DNA of 64,000 nt from an uncultured Francisella sp. (GTDB taxonomy: Bacteria; Pseudomonadota; Gammaproteobacteria; Burkholderiales; Neisseriaceae), in the NCBI GenBank assembly GCA_943913655.1, contig CALTZA010000001.1, positions 1 through 64,000 of the forward strand. The letters are read 5' to 3'. Positions 8,717 to 17,394 of this stretch are shown here, piece after piece. Every line of letters begins with the position of its first letter. The stretch's first letter is position 1. A model generated the notes under the pieces. It was not told the DNA's origin, did not search any database, and worked only from the letters and a program-made list of their open reading frames with translations. Position numbers and translations under genes: made by a program.

Positions 8717-9901
8717 ATGAGTGACTACAGCGACATTATCATTGTTGGCGCAGGACCAGTTGGTTTACTATTTGCAAGACAATTCAAAAACACCTCCTTG
8801 CGTGTGACGGTGATTGAAAAACATAAAAAAAGCGTATTACAGGACCCACCATTTGATGGACGTGAAATAGCACTCACCCATTTTAGCCAATATTTTCTAA
8901 AGCGCTCTGGTATCTGGGATCTCATTCCCAGCGATAGCATCTATCCTCTGAAAGAAGCACAGGTGATGAACGGAACCTCAGAATACCGCTTATTCTTTCC
9001 CCATCCCAAACAAGCACGAGGCAAAAAGATAGATCGACTCGGATTTCTAGTAAGCAACTGCAATATTCGTAAAGCCTGCTATGAAGCAGTAAGCCAGCTA
9101 GAAAATGTCACTATTATCAATGAGGTCTCTGTAGAGAGCCTATCTATCTCACCTCAATGCGCTCAAGTCAAATTATCCGATAGACGTATATTGCAAACAA
9201 GTTTATTGATTGCTGCAGACGGACGTTTTTCTCATATTAGACAAATGGTAGGTATTCCTGCGGATATTCATCAGTTTGGCCGTACAGTTATTTGTTTTCG
9301 CATGTCGCATGAAAAAAGTAACGAGCACCGTGCATGCGAAATGTTTCATTATGGTCGTACTTTGGCTGTGCTTCCTCTTACCTCTCATCTGTCGAGCATG
9401 GTGATTACTATTGATTCACATCTATCTGAGCACATCGTGAATTTGACACCGGAGGAAACTGCCGAAGATATTTATCACCAACTCAAAGGACGCCTAGGAA
9501 TCATGAAATTACGTGGGGAAAAAGTCACTTATCCACTTTCAGGAGTACACGCCAGACGCTTTTATGACAGACGCTTAGCCTTGATTGGCGATGCTGCTGT
9601 GGGCATGCATCCTGTGACAGCGCATGGTTTTAATTTGGGTGTAGAAAGTGTGGCTCATTTGTCTCAGCTGGTGTTACATGCCTACAATAAAGGTCAAGAC
9701 ATCGCCAGCAAAACACTATTACAACGCTATGATATCAAACATCAGGCCAAAACCCGTCTTCTTTATCACGCCACAAATTTTTTAGTAAAGCTATATACCA
9801 CTGAAAATATTCCTGCCAAAGCGCTGCGTAATATTTTATTACGTTTTGGTAATCATTTTCCTCCTATTAAAAATTTGATTACCAAACAACTAACTGGTTA
9901 A
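8717..9901 (+). CDS. ubiM: FAD-dependent ubiquinone hydroxylase, UbiM type
   Basis: A class A flavin monooxygenase of 394 residues. The N-terminal FAD fold has GAGPVG at 11-16; the second FAD motif GDAAVGMHPVTAHGFNLG lies near 290. The blocks FDGREIALTH and FPPIKNLITKQLTG at the end are those I associate with the UbiM branch (Neisseria-like) rather than UbiH, UbiF or UbiI. UbiM hydroxylates the ring in ubiquinone synthesis; its regioselectivity varies between species and cannot be read here. Ribosome binding site AGGAG lies 9 bases before the ATG. It stands alone, divergent from the peptidase pair. Confidence 0.8.
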   Translation: MSDYSDIIIVGAGPVGLLFARQFKNTSLRVTVIEKHKKSVLQDPPFDGREIALTHFSQYFLKRSGIWDLIPSDSIYPLKEAQVMNGTSEYRLFFPHPKQARGKKIDRLGFLVSNCNIRKACYEAVSQLENVTIINEVSVESLSISPQCAQVKLSDRRILQTSLLIAADGRFSHIRQMVGIPADIHQFGRTVICFRMSHEKSNEHRACEMFHYGRTLAVLPLTSHLSSMVITIDSHLSEHIVNLTPEETAEDIYHQLKGRLGIMKLRGEKVTYPLSGVHARRFYDRRLALIGDAAVGMHPVTAHGFNLGVESVAHLSQLVLHAYNKGQDIASKTLLQRYDIKHQAKTRLLYHATNFLVKLYTTENIPAKALRNILLRFGNHFPPIKNLITKQLTG

Positions 9902-9997
9902 TATGAAACGTAATGATCGCTGATCGTTGCTCTTAGTCTCATTGCAGATAAAGTGTTGCTTACTTTTTTTAATCTAAATTTTCTGATACATTTCACA

Positions 9998-10003
9998 TAT
10001 AAT
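9998..10003 (+). promoter_or_regulatory. Probable -10 box for lolCD
   Basis: A perfect TATAAT lies 39 bases before the lolC ATG in the ubiM-lolC gap. No good -35 box is seen at the usual distance, so the assignment rests on the -10 and the position. Confidence 0.35.
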
Positions 10004-10041
10004 AGTTGTTTTAACTGAAAACACTAAATAGTGACCCCTTG

Positions 10042-11310
10042 ATGTTTTCTCGTTTTTGCTCTTTGGAAGCCACTCTTGCTTATCGCTATCTATACACCAA
10101 AAAAAAAGATGGCTTATTATCTTTTATCACTATAGTTTCCATCATTGGTATCGCTCTTGGTATCATTACTTTAATTGTGGTTTTATCGGTGATGAATGGG
10201 TTTCAAAAAGATATCCGAGCAAAACTTTACAATATTTCAGCGCATTTAGAATTGGGTTACAATCTGGAATACTTAGCTCAGCATCCACATTCAGACTGGC
10301 ATACACTAAAAAAACTGATCAGTAAAAATAAACATGTACTAGGGGCAGCTCCATTTAGTCGTGAGCAGATCTTATTAGCCAATGGTGGAGATATTCGGGG
10401 TGCCCAGGTGCTAGCTGTTTTACCTAAACAAGAGCAAGCAATTATCAATAAAAAAGCGCTAGATCTTACCTCTTTAAGTCGTTTAAAGGCAGGACAGTTT
10501 GGCATTGTACTGGGCCAGGGGTTAATGAATGATCTACGCCTTAAGGTTGGTGATAAAGTAACTGTACTTTCTCCAGAAGCCGACTCCTCTCCTGCAGGTA
10601 TCATGCCCCGATTAAAACAATTCAAGGTAGTAGGCAGAATTTACTCTGATATTCCTGATATTAATCAAGGATATGCTTATATGCATTTAGAAGATGCACG
10701 TATTCTTTTTCGTAACGATGAAAAGTTGACTGGCTTACGCGTAAAAGTTGACCAACCAGAAGACATTGCCCGCATTAGTCAGCAAATATTTAAAGAAACT
10801 CAAGGTAACATATGGATCAATAATTGGTCCAGTAACAATCGTGTTTATTTCCAAGCAGTAGCCCTAGAGAAAAAAATTATGTTTATTTTAATGGTATTAA
10901 TTTCCATGGTGGCGTGTTTTAATTTAATTTCATCATTAGTTATGACTGTTAACAATAAAAAAAGCGCCATTGCTATATTGCGCACCTTGGGAATGCCTCC
11001 TGCCAATATAATGAAGATATTCATTTTACAAGGAACCTTAATTGGACTGGTCGCAACCATTTTAGGATTAGTTTTAGGGATCACACTCACTTTAAACCTA
11101 ACAAATCTGGTCAGTTGGTATGAGCATTGGAGCAAAACCACTCTTATTTCACCGCAAGTCTACTTTCTAAGCAAGATCCCAACTGATATACAAGCGACCG
11201 ACTTATTGATCATTACCCTCATTTCTCTTTCCTTGTCTTTTCTGGCAACACTTTATCCAAGCTATCGAGCAGCTAAAACAAATCCAGTAGAGGCGCTGCG
11301 TTATGAATAA
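10042..11310 (+). CDS. lolC: Lipoprotein-releasing ABC permease LolC/LolE (possible LolF type)
   Basis: This inner-membrane permease works with LolD to extract mature lipoproteins and pass them to LolA. It shows the MacB/FtsX layout: one membrane helix near residues 25-50, a large periplasmic domain, three C-terminal helices (about 280-400) and the signature ending NPVEALRYE. A TTG three bases earlier is possible, but ATG at 10042 is the normal choice. It overlaps lolD by 8 bases. Only one permease gene is present, where enterobacteria have lolC-lolD-lolE, so it may act as a homodimer, as described for LolF of Francisella; a distant second copy cannot be excluded. Confidence 0.9.
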   Translation: MFSRFCSLEATLAYRYLYTKKKDGLLSFITIVSIIGIALGIITLIVVLSVMNGFQKDIRAKLYNISAHLELGYNLEYLAQHPHSDWHTLKKLISKNKHVLGAAPFSREQILLANGGDIRGAQVLAVLPKQEQAIINKKALDLTSLSRLKAGQFGIVLGQGLMNDLRLKVGDKVTVLSPEADSSPAGIMPRLKQFKVVGRIYSDIPDINQGYAYMHLEDARILFRNDEKLTGLRVKVDQPEDIARISQQIFKETQGNIWINNWSSNNRVYFQAVALEKKIMFILMVLISMVACFNLISSLVMTVNNKKSAIAILRTLGMPPANIMKIFILQGTLIGLVATILGLVLGITLTLNLTNLVSWYEHWSKTTLISPQVYFLSKIPTDIQATDLLIITLISLSLSFLATLYPSYRAAKTNPVEALRYE

Positions 11311-11989
11311 ATTCATTATTGAGTGTGATAACGTTTCTAAAACATATCAAGATGGTAAATTATCTGTAGAAGTATTACGAAACATTAATTTTTCCGTGAA
11401 AAAGCAAGAAAGTATTGCTATTTTAGGGAATTCGGGCAGTGGTAAATCAACTCTGCTGCATTTAATGGGCGGTTTGGACTATCCAAGTACGGGGACAGTT
11501 CGTTTAATGAAAAAAGATATTTTTGACTTTAATGCAAAAGCACTCGGCCTATGGCGTAGTAAAAACTTAGGCTTTGTTTATCAATCCCATTATTTATTAC
11601 CAGAGTTTGATGCTCAAGAGAATGTAATGCTGCCTTTATTAATCGCTAAAATGTCTGTAAAAAAAGCATGTGAAAAAGCAGCTGTTGTATTAAAACAAGT
11701 TGGTTTGGCACATCGTTTAAATCACCGTCCAGCAGAACTATCAGGTGGTGAAAAACAGCGTGTATCTATTGCGCGTGCTATTGTCAATCAACCTGCTTGT
11801 GTGTTGTGCGACGAACCCACTGGTAACTTAGATAATGACAATGCCAAAAACATTCTTTCTCTTTTAAAAAATCTACAACAACAATTAGAATTAGCCTTTG
11901 TTGTGGTAACACATGATCAACATCTGGCTCATTTTTTTAACCGTGTGCTACTTATGTCTGATGGACAACTTTATGAACACACCCCTTAA
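11303..11989 (+). CDS. lolD: Lipoprotein-releasing ABC ATPase LolD
   Basis: The cytosolic ATPase of the Lol transporter, 228 residues. Walker A GNSGSGKST is near residue 42, the ABC signature LSGGEKQR near 146 and Walker B CVLCDEPTGNLD after it, with the switch His in VVTHDQ. It overlaps the end of lolC by 8 bases, so the subunits are translated together. A hairpin terminator follows immediately. Confidence 0.95.
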   Translation: MNKFIIECDNVSKTYQDGKLSVEVLRNINFSVKKQESIAILGNSGSGKSTLLHLMGGLDYPSTGTVRLMKKDIFDFNAKALGLWRSKNLGFVYQSHYLLPEFDAQENVMLPLLIAKMSVKKACEKAAVVLKQVGLAHRLNHRPAELSGGEKQRVSIARAIVNQPACVLCDEPTGNLDNDNAKNILSLLKNLQQQLELAFVVVTHDQHLAHFFNRVLLMSDGQLYEHTP

Positions 11990-11992
11990 TCT

Positions 11993-12022
11993 TGCTAATT
12001 TTATTAGCATACTTTATTTTTT
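11993..12022 (+). terminator. Terminator after lolCD
   Basis: TGCTAAT, a 3-base loop and ATTAGCA form a perfect 7-bp stem four bases past the lolD stop, followed by a T-rich stretch. Confidence 0.6.
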
Positions 12023-12048
12023 ACACGGAAAGAAAATACTGGTAGAAT
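12021..12048 (+). promoter_or_regulatory. Promoter for the M23-bactofilin pair
   Basis: TTACAC, 16 bases, then TAGAAT preceded by TGG as an extended -10. It lies just after the lolD terminator and about 120 bases before the peptidase ATG. The -10 context GGTAGAAT also occurs at the rpmI promoter. Confidence 0.45.
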
Positions 12049-12170
12049 ACGGCATTTAGTGTAGACGTCTTGAATGTTTTTTGAAGAGAGTCTTATATTA
12101 TATAAAGATGGCGGGGTTTTAAGCTTGCTCCATGCAGTATGTTTAGTGCACTATGATTAAGGTTCAATGA

Positions 12171-13052
12171 ATGTCAAGAAGAGATGTTACTTTGCTTATT
12201 TTAGACGGCGATAAAACAACAGAAATCAAAGTAAGAAAGGGCATTATAAAGAATTTTAATTTAATCGTGTTGGGTATCGTTTTATTTATTATCTGTCTTG
12301 TGGTTGCTTTATTCTTCTTTATTTACAACTATAGCTATACTCAATTTATTGCTACAGAAAATCAACGCTTACTTATTAAAAACTACGAACTGAGCCAAAA
12401 AGTCGTATCATTAAACAATTCCATTGAAAATGCTATTGGTAATCGCATTAATAAGCTTGATCGTGCCAATACACTAATTGATTCCATCAGGAAATATCTA
12501 AAAGATAAAGGCGCCCAAGCTGATCAAAAATTAAAGCAACTTGCGGATAGTTCCCAAAATAAAGACTATATCAAAGTGGGTGACTCTCACCTTTTAAAGG
12601 TTGAGAAGCCACTTTACAATGAACAACAGCTAACTTATTTACTTGAAGAAATTCAATCAGTCCCTTTAGGTTTTCCTCATCAAGGGCGCATGACTTCTGG
12701 ATTTGGAGAAAGAATACATCCGATAACTCGAGCCATCAGTATGCACGAGGGTATTGATTTGTCAGGTGTAATTGGCGCTCCCGTTAAATCGACTGCTAGT
12801 GGTATTGTTGTTTTTGCAGGGCGAAATCGAGGCTACGGGAATGTCATTAAGATTCAGCATGAACATGGATATATGACCGTTTATGCTCATCTTTCCAAAA
12901 TTCAAGTTAGCGATGGTCAACTGGTACATGCCGGTGATATCATTGGTAACCTAGGGGACACCGGTCGTTCGACTGGTCCCCATTTGCATTATGAAGTTCG
13001 GTATAATAATATGCCAGTTAACCCAACCTCTTATCTTTCACTAGAACACTAA
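12171..13052 (+). CDS. Membrane-anchored M23 (LytM) peptidoglycan endopeptidase
   Basis: 293 residues in a type II layout: short cytosolic N-terminus, membrane helix at about 29-53, a helical periplasmic region (55-150) and a C-terminal M23 domain. The zinc ligands are intact: the HEGID motif and the HLHYE motif, with GERIHPIT and STGPHLHYEV blocks. It should cut peptide crosslinks in the wall. Ribosome binding site AAGG precedes the ATG. The bactofilin gene begins 10 bases downstream; this pairing with a bactofilin is known from shape-control systems in other Proteobacteria, so a role in local wall remodelling is a reasonable inference. Confidence 0.9.
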   Translation: MSRRDVTLLILDGDKTTEIKVRKGIIKNFNLIVLGIVLFIICLVVALFFFIYNYSYTQFIATENQRLLIKNYELSQKVVSLNNSIENAIGNRINKLDRANTLIDSIRKYLKDKGAQADQKLKQLADSSQNKDYIKVGDSHLLKVEKPLYNEQQLTYLLEEIQSVPLGFPHQGRMTSGFGERIHPITRAISMHEGIDLSGVIGAPVKSTASGIVVFAGRNRGYGNVIKIQHEHGYMTVYAHLSKIQVSDGQLVHAGDIIGNLGDTGRSTGPHLHYEVRYNNMPVNPTSYLSLEH

Positions 13053-13062
13053 GGATCTTACT

Positions 13063-13662
13063 ATGTTTAATTCAACTAAAAAAAATGACAACATTTTTCC
13101 AAGTACCAAGCGCGATTCGGAACCTCTTGATAAAAGAGAAAATACTGAAACTACAGTTGGTTCCCAATGTGTCATCAAAGGCAATATCTCCAATCCTTCT
13201 TCTCTAAAATTTCATGGACAATTAGAAGGAACCATTAACTGTGGAGACTACTTAGTAATCTGTAAGGAAGCTGTTATTGATGGTGATATTGAAGCCGATA
13301 CAGCGGTACTTTACGGCAACTTAACTGGTAGTATCCGTGCTGATAAGGTAGAGTTAAAAAGCTGCGCTCAAATCAATGGTGACATTGAATCTTATGTATT
13401 TGATATGGAAAATGGTGCCTTTTTTAACGGTAATATCAAAATGTTACGTCCTGACGAAAAAATTGGTCGTAACGAAAACTTAACCATCAGAACCGATCTT
13501 GAACAGGGGAAAAAAACAAAAGTAAAAGAAACAGATCATAAAATAGCAAGCGCTTTTTCTTCTTTTAATGCCAACAGCAACACTTCAAACAGCCATCTTG
13601 GCAATGATAATGAAAAAGGATCTGGTTTTATTAAATCAGTTTTGTTTGATAAGAAAAAATAA
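13063..13662 (+). CDS. Bactofilin (polymer-forming cytoskeletal protein)
   Basis: 199 residues. The core at about 28-135 has the bactofilin pattern of short beta-helix repeats rich in G, I and V (VIKGNISNPSSLKFHGQLEG, then DGDIEADTAVLYGNLTGSI). Flexible polar tails flank it; the C-terminal tail of about 60 residues is Ser/Asn/Lys-rich. Bactofilins self-assemble into filaments at the inner membrane and position wall enzymes. Cotranscription with the M23 peptidase (10-base gap) supports this. A strong hairpin terminator follows. Confidence 0.9.
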   Translation: MFNSTKKNDNIFPSTKRDSEPLDKRENTETTVGSQCVIKGNISNPSSLKFHGQLEGTINCGDYLVICKEAVIDGDIEADTAVLYGNLTGSIRADKVELKSCAQINGDIESYVFDMENGAFFNGNIKMLRPDEKIGRNENLTIRTDLEQGKKTKVKETDHKIASAFSSFNANSNTSNSHLGNDNEKGSGFIKSVLFDKKK

Positions 13663-13710
13663 AGTATCATTTTCTAGCTTTGTTTTTTTAAATAAAGCAA
13701 GAGGGAAAAT

Positions 13711-13746
13711 AAAAAGTCATTACTGAAGTATAAGTAATGGCTTTTT
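13711..13746. terminator. Bidirectional terminator after the bactofilin gene
   Basis: A 14-base stem (AAAAAGTCATTACT against AGTAATGGCTTTTT, one wobble) with an 8-base loop and A/T tracts on both sides. It could also stop leftward transcripts from the phosphomannomutase gene. Confidence 0.8.
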
Positions 13747-13965
13747 ATTTCAATAGCTATGCACTTAACATAATGGTATATATTCTATGATAATGTGCAA
13801 AGGGTGCTTAGCTAGGATTAAGATCGATTCATTAGCACGCTGCCAAGTTTCACTAGCTCTGCACAAAAAAAGCTTAGTTGTATCTTTCTTTATTGCTTGC
13901 ACTGTCTTCTGGTTTAATCAAAAATCCTTTATTAATACGCATACATCTTCTGCTTATCTGCAAGC

Positions 13966-15399
13966 CTAAGTATTTTTCAATTTCTTACTACATGACTCAA
14001 TAAGTACCCGTAATTGATTAAGAAGTGGTTCTGACAGCAAAGGACTCACGGTCTTTATAAAGTCTTTTTGTATTTGCTGCAAAGAACCGCGATTATCCCC
14101 TTCAAAACGCAATACAAGCGCAGGAACTGTATTTGATGCACGAATTAAAGCAAAACCATCTGTATATTCGACTCGCAGTCCGTCGATAGTCACCACTTGT
14201 TGCGCTTGATTAAACTTTGCTGTTTGTTGCAATCGCTTGATCAAAGCATGTCCTTCACCTTCATAAGATAAGGCAATGGTTAGCTCTGGAGTAGAGAACG
14301 CCTTGGGTAATCGCTCTAAAGTTTTACTTGCATCCTCAGTGCGCGATAAAATGCTTAGCAAACGGGCACCAGCGTAGATGCCATCATCAAATCCTGGCCA
14401 GCGATCAGCAAAAAAAAGATGTCCACTCATCTCCCCTGCCAATAAGGCCTTGTTTTTTTTCATAGCAGCTTTAATATGACTATGTCCTGTTCGACTGAGT
14501 AATGGCTGACCGCCCCGTTGCCGTATCCAAGGTTCTAAAAGCCGTGTACATTTGACATCGTAACAAATAACAGCACCTGAATGCTTTTTTAATATCTCAC
14601 TTGCAAACAACGCTAGTAAGCGATCAGGGTAGATGATCTCACCACTTTTAGTCACTACCCCCAATCGATCAGCATCTCCATCAAAAGCTAAACCTACTTC
14701 TGCCTGATGCTCTTGCACAGCTTTAATTAAATCAGTTAGATTTTCTGGTTTAGCAGGATCTGGATGGTGGTTGGGGAAATGCCCATCAACATCACAAAAC
14801 AATTCCACCACTTCACACCCCAAAGCACGATAAAGTCTACCAATATGGCGCCCAGCAATACCATTACCTGCATCCACAACTATCTTAAGCGCACGTTTAA
14901 GATCGATATCATTAACAATTGCCTGAATATAATCTTTGGTAATATCGTAAACAAAGCATTGCCCTCGTTTATCTAAACAAGTCAACTGCTTTTGCGTAAT
15001 CAGTCTATATAAAGCGCTAATGTCTTCACCTGCCAAAGTATGTTTGGCAAGCATTAACTTAAAACCATTGTATTGCGGCGGATTATGACTGCCGGTAATC
15101 ATAATGCCTGAACCATTAGCCTGGCTTAAAGCAGCAAAATATAACATTGGCGTAGTTACTTGACCAATATCAACCACATCTAATCCAGATTGCAATAAAG
15201 CATCAATCAAGTCACTTTTGATTTCTGGTCCTGACAAACGACCATCGCAGCCAACCGCTAGTTGATTTACCCTCTGCTGGTGCGCTTGGGTAGCATAAGC
15301 ACTTGCAATTAAACGAATTGTATCTCTGTTTAAAGTCTTACCTACAATACCACGTATGTCATAGGCCTTAAATATCTCTGGAGCAATCGAATACTGCAT
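13966..15399 (-). CDS. Phosphomannomutase/phosphoglucomutase
   Basis: A cytosolic alpha-D-phosphohexomutase of the AlgC/ManB type that interconverts hexose 1- and 6-phosphates for surface polysaccharide precursors. The N-terminus has FKAYDIRGIVG; the active-site phosphoserine is in ITGSHNPPQYNG; the metal loop is DGDADRLG; the sugar-binding GEMSGHLFF and the phosphate-binding RASNTVPALVLRFEG complete the four domains. About 477 residues, as expected. A GTG at 15402 is possible, but the ATG at 15399 is preferred. The start sits six bases after the end of the ruined trpD. algC or manB would both be reasonable names. Confidence 0.93.
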   Translation of the reverse strand: MQYSIAPEIFKAYDIRGIVGKTLNRDTIRLIASAYATQAHQQRVNQLAVGCDGRLSGPEIKSDLIDALLQSGLDVVDIGQVTTPMLYFAALSQANGSGIMITGSHNPPQYNGFKLMLAKHTLAGEDISALYRLITQKQLTCLDKRGQCFVYDITKDYIQAIVNDIDLKRALKIVVDAGNGIAGRHIGRLYRALGCEVVELFCDVDGHFPNHHPDPAKPENLTDLIKAVQEHQAEVGLAFDGDADRLGVVTKSGEIIYPDRLLALFASEILKKHSGAVICYDVKCTRLLEPWIRQRGGQPLLSRTGHSHIKAAMKKNKALLAGEMSGHLFFADRWPGFDDGIYAGARLLSILSRTEDASKTLERLPKAFSTPELTIALSYEGEGHALIKRLQQTAKFNQAQQVVTIDGLRVEYTDGFALIRASNTVPALVLRFEGDNRGSLQQIQKDFIKTVSPLLSEPLLNQLRVLIESCSKKLKNT

Positions 15400-15404
15400 C
15401 ACTT

Positions 15405-16351
15405 TTACACTCTATAAAATTCAATAAATTGAGCTTTTTTTCTTTTGGCTTCACCGCAATCAATACTGTCTTTAGCCAATAACATTCTCTCCCCAATAGA
15501 AGTAACTTTATCATTACAATAAAAACCTGCACCGGCATTCAAAAGGAAATGTCTCGCTGCGGCCCTATTGCGCCATCTAAGGCAGATAAGTCATCAACAT
15601 TTTTCATACCGAATTCTTTAGAATAAATGATGTGATCGAACAAACAATTATCTCTTAACTCGACAATGCGCGTAGATCCAAATAAAGTGATTTCATCTAT
15701 ACCATCACAATCATGAACCACTAGCATGTGCTGCATTCCATCTTGTTTTCCTGTATTGGCACATAGATCCTGTAAAGCAGGAGAAAACACTCCTAACACT
15801 TGATTTCTTGCCAGAGCAGGATTAAGAAGAAGTCCTAGAATGTTAAACATAGTGCGCACACCGAACTTTCTGCAAACTGTCGCTACTTTATGCAAAAGTG
15901 GATAATGACCTGCAACCAGTATAACAGCAATGCGCACCGTCTCTAACCCCTCAATGATTTTTTCTACTGGTATGGGTAACATCACTCCTATTGCTTGTAT
16001 GACGTTACCTGCTCCACTAGGAGAACTACAGCCCAGTTGTCATTTTGGCGACCAACCCCAGCTCCTGCAATCACAAACATCGACGCTGTAGAAATATTAA
16101 AACTATGGATACTATCACTACTTGTGCCTACGATATCCAATATCTCTGCTTGTTCTTGCTTTGGAAGTTCTGCCCTAACTCCCAAAGACCGGATCACATG
16201 CAAAGCAACAGTTATCTCATCGATACTTTCGCCCTTCATCTGCAAAGCAATCAAAATTGCTCGTAATAATAAATGTGCAATCTGTGCAAGAAAATCACCC
16301 ATTTCTCTATAAGCTAGCGATAACTTTTGCCAGCGCCTCAACTGGTTTCAT
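15405..16351 (-). pseudogene. trpD: Anthranilate phosphoribosyltransferase trpD, multiply frameshifted
   Basis: Pieces of one TrpD are recognisable in order but in different frames. The N-terminus MKPVEALAKVIASL ends at a stop; the next piece carries MKGESIDEI, DIVGTSSDS and FNISTAS; a short piece reads SSPSGAGNVIQAIG; a longer piece holds GVRTMFNILGLLLNPALARN and NQVLGV; and the C-terminus reads LNAGAGFYCNDK to a TAA at 15405-15407. At least four frame changes are needed. The phosphate-binding GTGGD is altered to GTSSD. The gene starts eight bases after trpG, as in an intact trpGD operon. It cannot make a working enzyme unless the assembly is wrong here. Confidence 0.9.
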
Positions 16352-16359
16352 AAAAAGCT

Positions 16360-16923
16360 TTATTGGTTAATAAAATTATTGAGTATTTCGTAACCGTATT
16401 CACTCAAGAATGATTCAGGATGAAACTGAATACCTTCAATGGCTAAAGTGCGGTGACGAAGACCCATGATATCGCCATCATCACTCCAAGCACTTATCTC
16501 TAGACAAGCTGGTAAAAATACTTTGTCACTGACCAGGCTGTTATAGCGAGTACACTGCACAGGGCTTGGAATATCAGTAAAAACTCCCTTATGATCATGT
16601 CTGATCGCTGCTCTTTTCCCGTGCATTAATTGCTTAGCAGCAATCGTCTTACCACCAAAGACCTCTGCTATACTTTGATGCCCCAAACACACACCAAGAA
16701 TAGGTATTTTTCCTGCAAAATGTTGAATACAGGGAATAGATATCCCCGCTTTCTGAGGAGTGTAGGGTCCAGGACCAATTACCAAAAAATTGGGGGCGAT
16801 ATCAACAATACCACCAAGCGATATCTCATCATGGCGGTATACTATAACCTCTTGACCTAGCTCATAAAAGTATTGCGCAAGATTATAAGTGAAACTATCG
16901 TAATTATCAATCAATAGCAGCAT
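16360..16923 (-). CDS. pabA: Glutamine amidotransferase, anthranilate/aminodeoxychorismate synthase component II
   Basis: A class I glutamine amidotransferase of 187 residues that supplies ammonia to a chorismate-using partner. The nucleophile Cys is in GVCLGHQ and the catalytic His and Glu are in FHPES; DNYDSFTYNL and GPGPYTP are family motifs, so the protein looks functional. It could be named trpG or pabA, since in many bacteria one subunit serves both tryptophan and folate synthesis. With trpD dead next door and no trpE in view, folate synthesis with PabB is the likelier surviving job. Confidence 0.88.
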   Translation of the reverse strand: MLLLIDNYDSFTYNLAQYFYELGQEVIVYRHDEISLGGIVDIAPNFLVIGPGPYTPQKAGISIPCIQHFAGKIPILGVCLGHQSIAEVFGGKTIAAKQLMHGKRAAIRHDHKGVFTDIPSPVQCTRYNSLVSDKVFLPACLEISAWSDDGDIMGLRHRTLAIEGIQFHPESFLSEYGYEILNNFINQ

Positions 16924-17000
16924 AGATGATCCTCAGTATTAGCGTTTTTTATTATACTGGATTTATCTGTTTCTCTAAGATTTTTCATCTGATCTACCTC

Positions 17001-17029
17001 TTGCTAAGTAACGCTAAATCAGGTAGAAT
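17001..17029 (+). promoter_or_regulatory. Promoter of the rpmI-rplT operon
   Basis: TTGCTA, 17 bases, TAGAAT, followed by a GC-rich GCGCGC start-site region of the kind common at growth-rate-controlled promoters. It leaves an untranslated leader of about 130 bases before rpmI, long enough for control by L20 as known in E. coli, although I could not fold it. Confidence 0.55.
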
Positions 17030-17167
17030 GCGCGCTTTATAAAAATAAAGCAAAGCCATCCATTATAGTTATTATAATATGCATATGGCAGCTGTTAGAG
17101 ATTCAGGGTTTAAATTAATTAAGTGTCTAGTACCTCCTAACTCTACATATAAATAAAAAGGAATTCT

Positions 17168-17368
17168 ATGCCTAAAATGAAAACGAAATCGAGTGCTAAA
17201 AAGCGCTTTAGATTCACTGGAAGTGGTGGCATCAAGCGCGCTCGTGCCTTTAAACGGCATTTACTCATCAAAAAGACCCACAAAGCAAAGCGCCACCTAC
17301 GCGGGACTCTGTTAGTTAATGATAGAGATCATGCTGCTGTGGCACAAATGCTGCCTTATTCTAAGTAA
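17168..17368 (+). CDS. rpmI: 50S ribosomal protein L35
   Basis: 66 residues, very basic, with the family start MPKMKTKSSAKKRF and FTGSGGIKRARAFKRH. It is a 23S rRNA-binding component of the large subunit. A purine-rich AAAAGGAATTCT precedes the ATG. rplT follows after 26 bases. Unlike the usual order, infC and thrS are not upstream; trpG lies there on the other strand. Confidence 0.97.
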   Translation: MPKMKTKSSAKKRFRFTGSGGIKRARAFKRHLLIKKTHKAKRHLRGTLLVNDRDHAAVAQMLPYSK

Positions 17369-17394
17369 TTTTAATTTAAGGAGGACTCAAAAAA

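Noticed and set aside
13787..13969. A 60-residue plus-strand frame between the bactofilin terminator and the phosphomannomutase stop
   Set aside because: It has no ribosome binding site, no family resemblance and ends inside the convergent gene; composition looks like chance.
15995..16312. A 105-residue plus-strand frame over trpD
   Set aside because: It is the complement of the TrpD remnant, which explains the sequence better.
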